Of a DNA stretch of 59,300 bases, positions 8,553 through 16,810 are shown piece after piece (position 1 is the first letter of the stretch; each line of letters starts with the position of its first letter). The position numbers and the translations under genes were made by a program. The stretch is taken from contig CAZLDG010000003.1 in assembly GCA_964558405.1 (NCBI GenBank), forward strand, positions 1 to 59,300, written 5' to 3'. Below the pieces are notes generated by a model. The model did not search any database. It was not told the DNA's origin and saw only the letters and a list, made by a program, of their open reading frames with translations. Origin of the DNA: Thioglobus_B sp964558405 (GTDB lineage Bacteria; Pseudomonadota; Gammaproteobacteria; PS1; Pseudothioglobaceae).

Positions 8553-9404
8553 TTAGGAAAACACCACGGTCTTGTTATTACACGTCAATACACGATCCTC
8601 TAAGTGGTATTTCAGTCCTTTGGCTAGGGTAATTTTCTCCACATCTTGACCCATTTTTTTCATGTCTTCTGCGGTATCGGCATGATCTACACGCACCACA
8701 TCTTGCTCAATAATTGGCCCTTCATCCAGATTGGCCGTCACGTAGTGGCAAGTGGCGCCAATGAGTTTTACCCCGCGTTCAGCAGCGCGTGCATACGGAT
8801 TAGCGCCCACGAATGAGGGTAAGAACGAGTGATGGATATTAATAATGCGATTTTGATATTTCTGACACAGCTCCTCAGGCACAATTTGCATATAGCGTGC
8901 CAACACCACCACATCTGGCTCGAACTCGTCAATGGCCTGGCTCATCTTCACAATGTCTGCCGCCTTAGACTCCGAGCGCACTTCAACCTGTTGAAAGTTC
9001 ACCTCATACCAACTGGCCAAATTGGCTAATTTATTATGATTAGACAGCACGCCAACAATCTCACCTTCTAATTCGTTTTCATGATGGCGATGCAATAGGT
9101 CTGCCACACAATGCGAAGAATTTGAGCCCATGATCAAAATACGTTTTTTCTGTGCCGAATCACTAACACGCCAAGCCATCTGATATTCGCCAGCCATTTG
9201 TGCAAAGGCCAACTCGAACTCGTCCAGCGAGCAAGATAAGGAGTCTGACTCAATTTCAATGCGCATAAAAAAGTGTTGGTTTTGCTCATCTAAGTGGTGA
9301 TGCGCTTCCTTGATATTACCGTTGTATTTGAGAATAAAGCTCGATACTACGGCCACCAAGCCCGGCGCATCCGGACAAGAAATCAATAGTCGATAAACAC
9401 TCAT
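8553..9404 (-). CDS. purU: Formyltetrahydrofolate deformylase
   Basis: The 283-aa protein has an N-terminal ACT domain (about 5-80) and a C-terminal formyltransferase-fold domain with the hydrolase signature NIHHSFLPSF (about residues 190-199) and a downstream ATCHYVTANLDEGPII segment. PurU hydrolyses 10-formyl-THF to THF and formate, balancing one-carbon pools and feeding formate to PurT. The length is usual for the family. Its ATG overlaps the argJ stop (ATGA), so it is translationally coupled to argJ. Confidence 0.95.
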   Translation of the reverse strand: MSVYRLLISCPDAPGLVAVVSSFILKYNGNIKEAHHHLDEQNQHFFMRIEIESDSLSCSLDEFELAFAQMAGEYQMAWRVSDSAQKKRILIMGSNSSHCVADLLHRHHENELEGEIVGVLSNHNKLANLASWYEVNFQQVEVRSESKAADIVKMSQAIDEFEPDVVVLARYMQIVPEELCQKYQNRIINIHHSFLPSFVGANPYARAAERGVKLIGATCHYVTANLDEGPIIEQDVVRVDHADTAEDMKKMGQDVEKITLAKGLKYHLEDRVLTCNNKTVVFS

Positions 9405-10585
9405 GTACGATACTCCGCATTAATCTTTACATAATCATAAGAAAAATCACAGGTCCAAACACTTTCTTGGGTGTGGTTCTGACCAATTTCAATGGTAATG
9501 ACAATCTCATCCTTAGCAAATTCTGCACTACCAGCAGCCTCAGAATAATCAACATCAGGCTCACCGGCTTGAATGATGCGCACTGTATTTAGATAGATAT
9601 TAATGTCTGTAATATTAAGTCCGGCAATATTGGCCCGGCCCACAGCCGCCAAAATCCGACCCCAATTGGCATCTGAGGCAAACAATGCAGTTTTTACCAG
9701 TGGTGAATGCGCAACCGTATAAGCCACTTCTAAACAATCTTCATTACTAGCACCGCCTTTAACCCGAACCTCTACAAATTTGGTTGCACCCTCACCATCA
9801 CGCACAATTTGCTGCGCCAAGGATTGACTGACTTGATTCAGTGCTTGTTGGAACGGCGCCGCACAATCTGACAGCTTCACCCCGCTACGGCCCGTCGCAC
9901 TTAGCGTACAAGCATCATTGGTTGAAGTATCACCATCAACAGTGATACGATTAAACGACTGATTGGCTGCCTGTGTTAAACACGTCTGCAACTGATCAAA
10001 ATCTGCCTGAACATCACTAAAGATAAAACTAAGCATGGTGGCCATATCTGGACGAATCATGCCCGAGCCTTTGGCCACACCGGTGATTGACACGGTTTTC
10101 CCGTCTACGTCAAACTGAGCTGAAGCAGTCTTCTTTACCAAATCGGTGGTTAAAATACCCTTGGCCAATTGCTCAATGCCAGTATCACTTAGCGCAGATG
10201 CCGCTTGAGGTATACCAGATTCAAACTTAGATAAATCCAGCTGCTGACCAATCACCCCGGTTGAAAATGGCAGGACTTGTTCAGCTTTCACACCTAATTC
10301 CTCTGCCAATAATGCGCAAGTTTTTAGAGCGCTTTCCATACCCTGAGTACCGGTACCGGCATTGGCATTACCACTATTAATCAGTAGCGCTTTCACTGAA
10401 CTATTTAGATGATTCTTAGCCAGCAGAACCGGTGCTGCGCAAAAGACATTTTGAGTAAATACTGCTGCAGTCGTTGTTCCCTGTCCCAAGGCCACCACGC
10501 ATAAATCTGGTGCGCCACTACTCTTAATACCAGCACTGATTGCTGACGCCTGTACACCTAAGATTGTAAGAGTTGAATCTGCCAT
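9401..10585 (-). CDS. argJ: Bifunctional glutamate N-acetyltransferase/amino-acid acetyltransferase
   Basis: The 394-aa ArgJ homologue carries the autoproteolysis motif in which the Thr of MATML becomes the N-terminal nucleophile of the beta chain, preceded by GVAKGSGMIRPD. It moves the acetyl group from N-acetylornithine to glutamate in the arginine pathway and may also use acetyl-CoA. The C-terminus has the usual ArgJ acidic/aromatic tail. It is first in a two-gene unit with purU. Confidence 0.95.
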   Translation of the reverse strand: MADSTLTILGVQASAISAGIKSSGAPDLCVVALGQGTTTAAVFTQNVFCAAPVLLAKNHLNSSVKALLINSGNANAGTGTQGMESALKTCALLAEELGVKAEQVLPFSTGVIGQQLDLSKFESGIPQAASALSDTGIEQLAKGILTTDLVKKTASAQFDVDGKTVSITGVAKGSGMIRPDMATMLSFIFSDVQADFDQLQTCLTQAANQSFNRITVDGDTSTNDACTLSATGRSGVKLSDCAAPFQQALNQVSQSLAQQIVRDGEGATKFVEVRVKGGASNEDCLEVAYTVAHSPLVKTALFASDANWGRILAAVGRANIAGLNITDINIYLNTVRIIQAGEPDVDYSEAAGSAEFAKDEIVITIEIGQNHTQESVWTCDFSYDYVKINAEYRT

Positions 10586-10623
10586 ATAAATACCTCAATA
10601 ATGTTGGGTATTTTACTTGGCTC

Positions 10624-12231
10624 TTAGACTTTTGCAGATTTTTTATCAAACCATTGAAAAACACCCATCAAAACCGCACCAATACCAACCATCATCAGCG
10701 CTGGCACGGCGGCGCGTTCAAACAGGCCTTCGGCACTGAGTTCGTAGACTTGAATGGCCAGTGTATCCCAGCCAAAAGGACGCAAGAGATACGTGGCTGG
10801 TAGTTCTTTCATCACATCCACCGCTACCAATAGGCCGCCGGCTAAAATACCCGGGGTCATCATCGGTAGATAAACCTGCCAAACGACACGTCCTCTAGAA
10901 GCGCCCAATAAGCGTGCACTTTGCGCATACACCGGTTTGATTTGTTGGGCACTGGCATCAATCGAATTATAGGCAATGGCCATAAAACGCGATACATAAG
11001 CAAAAATCAGCAGTGCGATAGAACCAAATAGCAGGTGGTTCAAACTCTCACCGCCCAAGTGAATGTTGATTAGCGAGAGTTGATTAACGCCATATAACAA
11101 GCCCACTGCCATCACCGAGCCCGGCAGGGCATAACCCAGTGTGGCCAATCGAGTTACAGTATTTAGCCAAGCACTTTCCCGCTTACATCGACTTGGCAGC
11201 GCCAACACCGTGGCAATCACAATAGTGGTGAATGCTGCCAGAATCGTTAAAATACTGGTTGATTTGAATAGCTCAAAGTATTTAGCGCCCCATTCATCCG
11301 CATAACTCTCAAGCACCCATACGATTAGCTGCAACATTGGCATGGCAAAGGCCAATAAAAACACAGTCAATACAAACATCGTGATTAGCCACGCGCTTGC
11401 CCCTTTTGGCTGATAAGGTTTCTTATGCGAGATATCGGCTGAATAATACTTGGCTTGGCCGCGCGCTTTTTTCTCAAAATAAATCAACAAGAACGCCACT
11501 AACACTAATAAAGAGGCTAGCTGCGCGGCTACTTCAATCGAACGAAAGTCTCCCCAAGCTGAGTAAATGGCTGTGGTAAAGGTATCGTAGTTAAACAATC
11601 CTACCACACCAAAATCGGCCAAGGTTTCCATCAGCGTGACCAGCACACCGGCGGCAACCGCCGGTCTGGCCAGTGGTAAAGAGATTTGAAAAAACACCCG
11701 CAAAGGGCCAGCACCTAAAAGCTTTCCAGCCTCGATCATATTGATGCGTTGACGCTGAAAAGAGGCGCGCGCCATCATGTACACATAAGGATAAAACACC
11801 AAGACAAAGGTCAGGATAATGGCCCACGAACCAGCACGAATATCAAAACCTGGCAGACCTAAGACCTCGCGCATCCACACCTGTGCATAACCCGAGTAGT
11901 CAAACACCCCCAAATAAACAAAGGCCAATACATAAGCCGGAATGGCAAACGGTAGAAACAGCGCCCACTCTAACCATCGTCTACCCGGAAATTCCACCAT
12001 CACCACTAGATAAGCCAGTGTAGTTCCCAGTAAGGCGGATCCTAGGCCAACACCCAGCAGTAGTACCGCGGTTGCACTTAACAAACTGGGTAATAAGACC
12101 TCAGAGAAATGCGCCCATAATTCATGCTCAGGCAATAGCCAAGACAATAGCACCACAAAGATTGGCAACGCTACCACTAGTGCCACCGCACTGATCCATA
12201 GATTTGACTTAAGGCAATTGCTACTTAACAT
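10624..12231 (-). CDS. fbpB: Ferric iron ABC transporter, permease (FbpB type)
   Basis: The 535-aa integral membrane protein is built of two homologous halves, each with about six membrane segments and an EAA-like cytoplasmic loop (EAGKLLGAGPLRVFFQISLP in the first half, ARLLGASRGRVVWQVYLPM in the second), as in fused FbpB/SfuB permeases. It would carry Fe3+ delivered by the periplasmic protein encoded just upstream. It lies about 80 bases after fbpA, behind a terminator-like hairpin, so its expression is probably attenuated relative to the binding protein. Confidence 0.93.
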   Translation of the reverse strand: MLSSNCLKSNLWISAVALVVALPIFVVLLSWLLPEHELWAHFSEVLLPSLLSATAVLLLGVGLGSALLGTTLAYLVVMVEFPGRRWLEWALFLPFAIPAYVLAFVYLGVFDYSGYAQVWMREVLGLPGFDIRAGSWAIILTFVLVFYPYVYMMARASFQRQRINMIEAGKLLGAGPLRVFFQISLPLARPAVAAGVLVTLMETLADFGVVGLFNYDTFTTAIYSAWGDFRSIEVAAQLASLLVLVAFLLIYFEKKARGQAKYYSADISHKKPYQPKGASAWLITMFVLTVFLLAFAMPMLQLIVWVLESYADEWGAKYFELFKSTSILTILAAFTTIVIATVLALPSRCKRESAWLNTVTRLATLGYALPGSVMAVGLLYGVNQLSLINIHLGGESLNHLLFGSIALLIFAYVSRFMAIAYNSIDASAQQIKPVYAQSARLLGASRGRVVWQVYLPMMTPGILAGGLLVAVDVMKELPATYLLRPFGWDTLAIQVYELSAEGLFERAAVPALMMVGIGAVLMGVFQWFDKKSAKV

Positions 12232-12262
12232 ACTACTTTAACGCTGTTTACTTCATACACAC

Positions 12263-12292
12263 AAAAACCCAAGGCTACACCTTGGGTTAAAA
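12263..12292 (-). terminator. Hairpin terminator/attenuator between fbpA and fbpB
   Basis: A perfect nine-base-pair stem AACCCAAGG/CCTTGGGTT with a five-base loop spans 12266-12288. It has an A-run on the left and another on the right; read on the gene strand it is followed by TTTTTGTG. It should cap most fbpA messages and lower permease expression. Confidence 0.75.
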
Positions 12293-12312
12293 AAATCATA
12301 CCGTGTTAAGGG

Positions 12313-13332
12313 CTACTTATAGCCTCTGGTTTGCATCAGCTTCACTGCATCAGCTTGCAACACACCAGCCTGCGATAAGTTCATTTTATCTTGCTTAAAC
12401 GAGCCCCAGGCTGATACTAGCGCATCCGCAGCAACATTTTGGTTGGCTGGGTACTCTTTGTTAAGTGCGCCATAAATGGCTTGCGCTTTGGCTGATGATA
12501 ACCACTCCAAGAGTTTGACAGCATCCTCTGGATTGCTGGCATATCTAGTTACACCTGCACCTGATACATTCACGTGTACGCCGGTGGTGTCTTGGTTGGC
12601 CCAGAATAATTTCAGCGGCGCATCTGGATTTTTCTCAATCAAACGACCAAAATAATAGGTATTCACCAAACCCACATCACATTGTCCGGCCAAAATAGCA
12701 TCCATCACATGTGAGTCTTTGGCATTCGGTGTACTGGCTAGATTATTAACCCAACCTGAAACAATCTCGCCCGCTTTGTCTTTACCATGATTGTGAATCA
12801 GTGAGGCAACCAATGATTTGGTGTAGATTTTTTTACTGGTTCTTAAGCATAGACGCCCTTGCCACTGGTCACTAGCCAAGTTGGCATAAGTTGACAGCTC
12901 TTCTGGCTTGACGCGCTCCGTTGAGTAGACCAAAGTACGGGCACGTACCGACAGGCCAGTCCACAAACCCTCTGGATCACGTAGATGCGCCGGGATGTTA
13001 CTCTCTAAAGTATTGCTCTTGGTTGCTTGAAATAGATCTTGAGAACCTGCATACCAAAGATTACCCGCATCTACCGTCATAAAGATGTCTGCTGGGGTGT
13101 TGTTACCTTCTAGTTTTAAGCGCTCAATTAGTGCACCGCCCTTACCAGTTAGGTACTGAACCTCGATACCAGTATCTTTGGTAAAGGCTTCAAATAATGG
13201 CTTAATTAGATGCTCTTTACGCGCACTGTAAACGGTTAACGACTCATCACTAGCTGCTTGTACTGCGCCCACATAAGCACTTGACAGAATCACCGTGCCA
13301 ACGACCGATGCTAAGATTTGTTTAAAATTCAT
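12313..13332 (-). CDS. fbpA: Periplasmic ferric iron-binding protein (FbpA type)
   Basis: The 339-aa protein has a Sec signal peptide (positive n-region, hydrophobic core, AQA-type cleavage near residue 27) and a periplasmic binding fold. It starts with the family hallmark LTVYSARKEHLIKP and contains the iron-ligand tandem tyrosines in VNTYYFGR. Such proteins bind Fe3+ in the periplasm for FbpB/FbpC. A perfect Fur palindrome lies 36 bases upstream of the ATG, so iron repression is expected. Confidence 0.95.
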   Translation of the reverse strand: MNFKQILASVVGTVILSSAYVGAVQAASDESLTVYSARKEHLIKPLFEAFTKDTGIEVQYLTGKGGALIERLKLEGNNTPADIFMTVDAGNLWYAGSQDLFQATKSNTLESNIPAHLRDPEGLWTGLSVRARTLVYSTERVKPEELSTYANLASDQWQGRLCLRTSKKIYTKSLVASLIHNHGKDKAGEIVSGWVNNLASTPNAKDSHVMDAILAGQCDVGLVNTYYFGRLIEKNPDAPLKLFWANQDTTGVHVNVSGAGVTRYASNPEDAVKLLEWLSSAKAQAIYGALNKEYPANQNVAADALVSAWGSFKQDKMNLSQAGVLQADAVKLMQTRGYK

Positions 13333-13367
13333 ATTTATTTGACTCCAATAGTAAGTTTGTTATTAGT

Positions 13368-13397
13368 AAATGATAATTATTATCATTTGCAAATGAT
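13368..13397 (-). promoter_or_regulatory. Fur box upstream of fbpA, with overlapping second dyad
   Basis: A perfect 21-bp palindrome (half-site AAATGATAAT, central T, then its exact reverse complement) spans 13368-13388, the ideal Fur consensus. A second perfect palindrome, ATCATTTGCAAATGAT, overlaps it at 13382-13397, giving an extended site for more than one Fur dimer. It lies just upstream of fbpA and just after the fbpC stop, so it separates fbpC from fbpA and probably defines an fbpA promoter. Confidence 0.9.
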
Positions 13398-13405
13398 ACT
13401 TATTT

Positions 13406-14056
13406 CTATTTAGTTGTCAAGTGTTTATTTTCGATAATACCCATATTATCAGCCAGAGTATCGGCCTCGCTTTGATTATGAGTCACAAAGATGGCACTAA
13501 TATTAGCCTCTTTCAAAATATCTCGAATCTGATGGGTTAATTGCTCTCGATGTATTGTGTCCAAATTAGAAAAAGGCTCATCCAACAATAACAACTTAGG
13601 TGATGGTGCTAGCGAGCGCGCTAAAGCAACTCGCTGTTGCTCACCACCTGAGAGCTGATGTGGATATTTAGCCTGAATACCCGGAAGATCTACCAATTGC
13701 AATAATCTAGAGACTTTATCAATTTGATCAGTCTTACTTAAGTGATTAACACCAAAGGCAATGTTTTGCTCAACCGTCATATGCGGGAATAAGGCATAGT
13801 TTTGAAATACCATACCCACCTCTCGATGTTCAGGTGCGACTAGGTGCTGTCCCTGGCTAGAGAGCTCTCGACCATCTAACATCACCTCACCCTGATCAGC
13901 TGCCTCTAAGCCAGCAATAAACCTTAGCAGACTACTCTTACCACTACCACTTTGACCCAATAGGGCAAAAATCTCACCTTGCGACAGATTTAAGCTAAAT
14001 CCGGAGAGGATTTCTCTGCCGCTATGGGAAATTTGAACGTCCTTAACAGTTAGCAT
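13406..14056 (-). CDS. fbpC: Ferric iron ABC transporter, ATPase (FbpC type, short)
   Basis: The 216-aa ABC ATPase has Walker A GQSGSGKS (34-41), the Q-loop in VFQNYALF, signature LSGGEQQR, Walker B LLLLDEPF and the H-loop THNQSEA. It is much shorter than typical FbpC (about 350 aa) because the C-terminal regulatory TOBE region is missing. It lies 13 bases after feoB and upstream of the Fur box that precedes fbpA, so the ATPase is probably read from the feo operon while fbpA has its own promoter. Confidence 0.9.
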   Translation of the reverse strand: MLTVKDVQISHSGREILSGFSLNLSQGEIFALLGQSGSGKSSLLRFIAGLEAADQGEVMLDGRELSSQGQHLVAPEHREVGMVFQNYALFPHMTVEQNIAFGVNHLSKTDQIDKVSRLLQLVDLPGIQAKYPHQLSGGEQQRVALARSLAPSPKLLLLDEPFSNLDTIHREQLTHQIRDILKEANISAIFVTHNQSEADTLADNMGIIENKHLTTK

Positions 14057-14069
14057 TGGCTTTCATTCA

Positions 14070-16256
14070 CTAGTGATTGCACTGCGTATTGGTCTCCACC
14101 GGAATACTCATCTGCGGTGGCTGCTTGCCGGTTTTAAACAGCATAACAACCGAGGCAAATAAGATCATCGCTGAAATACCAATCCAAGCCAATGAATAAA
14201 CTGGATGTTGTGTAAACGTGCTTAATTGGTAGAATACCGTTGCTGAGGTATAAGCTAGGCCGGTGGCCCACAATGCACCTACTAAGGCCCATTGTCTACC
14301 TATCTCTCGAATCATGGCACCAAAGGCGGCCACACACGGAAAGTACAGTAGAATAAACAGCAAATAGGCAAACGCACCCGCTTGACCATCAAAACGCGAC
14401 ACCATGGCGCCGAAAGTCGCTGTTGACACCTCTTGCGACTCAGCGGCTAAATCCTGAGAATGGGTATCATCCAACACGCTCAAACCCAGTGGGTCCGACA
14501 AGTTATCCAGCGCATCAGACAGGTTGAGCGGAATAGTCTCTAGCGCCTCAGTCAAGCCTGCTTGCAAGTCATATTCAACCGTCTCTTCAACTGCTTCAAC
14601 AGCTGGCGCATCAATATTGGCATACAGCGAATCTAGCGTACCCACCACCACTTCTTTGGCCAGAATACCGGTAACAATACCCACCGTGGCTGGCCAGTTA
14701 TCTTCTTCGATACCCATGGGTTTGAAGGCTGGTGTGACGGTTTGTGCCACTTTGCTCAACAGGGAATTTTGAGAGTCTTGATTGCCAAAACTGCCATCCG
14801 TGCCCACACTATTGACCACATTGATCAGTGTCACCACAATCACAATAATCTTACCGGCGCCCAACACAAAACCCTTAAGCTTATTCCAAGTATTAAGCAG
14901 TAGGTTTCTCGCACTTGGTAGTTGATAGTTTGGTAACTCCATTAAAAAATCACTGGCATCGGTACCACCTTTAAACGCGCGTTTTAAAATCAAACCAGTC
15001 AGAATCGCAAACAATACACCGATCAGATATAGGGCAAATACCACGTTTTGTCCGCCCACCGGGAAGAAGGCTGCCGCGAATAGAGCATAGACTGCCAGGC
15101 GCGCACCACAAGACATAAACGGTGCCATCAGCACTGTGGTGATACGCTCACGGTGCGAATCCAATGTACGCGCTGCCATAATGCCGGGTACGTTACAACC
15201 AAAACCCACAATCAGCGGAATAAAGGCTTTACCCGATAGGCCGATTTTGCGCATAAACTGATCCATCACAAACGCCGCACGTGCCATGTAGCCCATTTCT
15301 TCCAATAGGGTTAGGAACAAATACAGGGCTGCAATAATAGGCACAAAGGTGGCCACTACTTGGATACCGCTACCGACGCCATCTGCCAGTAACACGATGA
15401 GCCACTGCGGCGTACCAATGCTACTCAGCATATGTGCCACGCCATCGATAAAGATGGTGCCAGCAGCCATGTCAAAAAAGTCAATCAATGCACCACCAAA
15501 ATTAATACTGACCAAAAACAGCAAATACATCACCAATAGGAAAAATGGCACGCCAGTAAGTGGTCCTAGCACCAGTTTGTCAACCTTGTCAGAAAACGTA
15601 TGTTTAAGTGTATGGGCATGTTCAATCACCCCTGTGGCAATCTGATGTGCATGATTAAATCTGGCTTCTGCCTCTAGTAATTCAACTTGAGCTTGATTAT
15701 TCTCGGCTTGTGCCGATTCAATCGATTGGCTTGGATAATCTATCTCCAGTGCTGAAGATGCTTGGAATTGCTCAATAACGCCGGAGAGTAATGATAAGTC
15801 GTTTTGCTCTTTTAAGGAGATGGGAATAATTTCACAGTCTAAGCGTTGTTTTAGCTGATGCAGATTAATCTGCATGCCGCGCTTACGCACCACATCCATC
15901 ATATTCAGTAGTACTACTACATTAACACCCAGCTCTCTGAGTTGCGTGGTGAGATACAGTCCGCGCTCTAGCGTTGAGGCATCCACCAAATTGAAATACA
16001 GGTAGTCTGAATGATTCAGCACGAACTCTCTGGCAATCTGTTCATCCATGGAGCTGTGCTTGTTGTCAATCGAATAAACACCTGGCAGGTCAACCACCTG
16101 ATAAGCATTTTGATTCACTTTGAACTCACCTTCTTTACGCTCAACGGTTACCCCTGGCCAATTACCTGTGCGTTGCTTGGCACCGGTTAATAGGTTAAAT
16201 AAAGTGGTTTTGCCAGAATTAGGGTTGCCAATTAAGGCGACTTTGTTAAAGCTCAT
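14070..16256 (-). CDS. feoB: Ferrous iron transporter FeoB
   Basis: The 728-aa protein has an N-terminal GTPase domain with G1 GNPNSGKT (residues 11-18), G3 DLPGVYSI and a guanine-dissociation-like helical region, followed by Gate motifs and about ten membrane segments, including GFGCNVPGIMAAR. It imports Fe2+ across the inner membrane. An acidic insert of about 80 residues before the last membrane segments is common but variable in FeoB. Its ATG overlaps the feoA TGA (ATGA), a coupled arrangement. Confidence 0.96.
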   Translation of the reverse strand: MSFNKVALIGNPNSGKTTLFNLLTGAKQRTGNWPGVTVERKEGEFKVNQNAYQVVDLPGVYSIDNKHSSMDEQIAREFVLNHSDYLYFNLVDASTLERGLYLTTQLRELGVNVVVLLNMMDVVRKRGMQINLHQLKQRLDCEIIPISLKEQNDLSLLSGVIEQFQASSALEIDYPSQSIESAQAENNQAQVELLEAEARFNHAHQIATGVIEHAHTLKHTFSDKVDKLVLGPLTGVPFFLLVMYLLFLVSINFGGALIDFFDMAAGTIFIDGVAHMLSSIGTPQWLIVLLADGVGSGIQVVATFVPIIAALYLFLTLLEEMGYMARAAFVMDQFMRKIGLSGKAFIPLIVGFGCNVPGIMAARTLDSHRERITTVLMAPFMSCGARLAVYALFAAAFFPVGGQNVVFALYLIGVLFAILTGLILKRAFKGGTDASDFLMELPNYQLPSARNLLLNTWNKLKGFVLGAGKIIVIVVTLINVVNSVGTDGSFGNQDSQNSLLSKVAQTVTPAFKPMGIEEDNWPATVGIVTGILAKEVVVGTLDSLYANIDAPAVEAVEETVEYDLQAGLTEALETIPLNLSDALDNLSDPLGLSVLDDTHSQDLAAESQEVSTATFGAMVSRFDGQAGAFAYLLFILLYFPCVAAFGAMIREIGRQWALVGALWATGLAYTSATVFYQLSTFTQHPVYSLAWIGISAMILFASVVMLFKTGKQPPQMSIPVETNTQCNH

Positions 16257-16474
16257 AGGACACTCACCTCAATCATGCGACTTAGCGTTCTGCCCACACT
16301 CACGCGCGCATTACCCAATGCTAACACCATGTCGCCACCACGGTTTCTCAACACAGAAACCTGAACCCCGGTATTAACTCCCAGGCCAAGTAGTTTCATT
16401 TGTTTATCACTGGCAACATTAAGCTGCCCAATCAGTGCTATTTTTCCAATGGTTAGATTTGATAATACTTGCAT
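16253..16474 (-). CDS. feoA: FeoA, SH3-like partner of FeoB
   Basis: The FeoA/SH3-like domain protein (73 aa from this start) has the typical pattern LSNLTIGKIALI...LLGLGVNTGVQVSVLRNRGGD and a C-terminal LGNARVSVGRTLS. The frame stays open to 16531, but the ATG at 16472-16474 is preferred because it puts the family's N-terminus at residue 1 and because the longer version would translate the Fur box at 16503-16523. It works with FeoB in Fe2+ uptake. Confidence 0.92.
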   Translation of the reverse strand: MQVLSNLTIGKIALIGQLNVASDKQMKLLGLGVNTGVQVSVLRNRGGDMVLALGNARVSVGRTLSRMIEVSVL

Positions 16475-16502
16475 AAAAAGTATGGTAATTTGAGATAAGT
16501 GC

Positions 16503-16523
16503 AAATGATACCAGTTATCATTT
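16503..16523 (-). promoter_or_regulatory. Fur box just upstream of feoA
   Basis: The 21-bp near-palindrome has half-sites AAATGATACC and GTTATCATTT around a central A, matching the Fur consensus with one mispaired position. It lies 29 bases upstream of the chosen feoA start and would overlap the start of transcription from the promoter suggested by the FNR/CRP-like site. Confidence 0.8.
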
Positions 16524-16560
16524 ACGCCCAATATCCGTTTTATTAAATAATTATAATTTT

Positions 16561-16574
16561 GTGATATAGATCAT
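16561..16574 (-). promoter_or_regulatory. FNR/CRP-like dyad upstream of feoA
   Basis: The dyad GTGATATAGATCAT contains the FNR core TGAT-N4-ATCA (16562-16573) and overlaps TGTGA-N6-TCATA (16560-16575), which resembles a CRP site. A weak -10 (GATATT on the minus strand, 16535-16530) lies where a class II promoter would need it. The E. coli feo operon is also activated by FNR and repressed by Fur. Which of the two regulators binds here is undecided. Confidence 0.5.
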
Positions 16575-16810
16575 ATAACCTAATATCAACACTGTGCTTA
16601 ACGGGCCGAATGCCTTAAATAGTGTTTTAATTGTGCTTGAGTAAAAACTTGATAATCTTTGTGCATAGCTCTATTGGTTTTTTGAAAATAATGGTTAAAT
16701 GATAATGATTATCATTTGTAATTGCAAACTTTTTTTTGGATTTTGTCTAAAAAAAATGAGGACTAACCTAAAATAAACAAAACTTTATCGACAAAGAGTC
16801 TTAAAAACAA
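16575..16810. other. Intergenic region between feoA and the CDF exporter gene
   Basis: This 236-base, AT-rich gap carries the Fur box at 16697-16717, the minus-strand promoter elements around it, and a possible weak promoter for the exporter gene (TAAAAT at 16769-16774). No ORF of note or clear terminator is visible. The part between 16575 and 16690 would be a long feoAB leader or a small RNA if the distal promoter is active. Confidence 0.5.
16697..16728 (-). promoter_or_regulatory. Perfect Fur box inside a predicted leftward promoter
   Basis: A perfect 21-bp Fur palindrome (half-site AAATGATAAT, central G) spans 16697-16717. On the minus strand it lies within a sigma70-like promoter: TTGCAA (16728-16723), 17-base spacer, TATCAT (16705-16700). 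Fur binding here would block leftward transcription toward feoAB. The box also lies about 94 bases upstream of the rightward CDF exporter gene, so it may serve both. Confidence 0.75.

Noticed and set aside
10586..10623. AATACC/GGTATT hairpin between argJ and fbpB as a terminator
   Set aside because: The stem is six base pairs with a 12-base loop and a weak T-run; not strong enough to call.
16475..16531. A longer FeoA with 19 extra N-terminal residues
   Set aside because: The extension is translated from the Fur box and is unlike FeoA; the ATG at 16472-16474 gives the family N-terminus.
16576..16690. A defined RyhB-like small RNA between feoA and the CDF gene
   Set aside because: A Fur-controlled promoter is plausible, but I see no terminator or Hfq-type 3' end to define an RNA.
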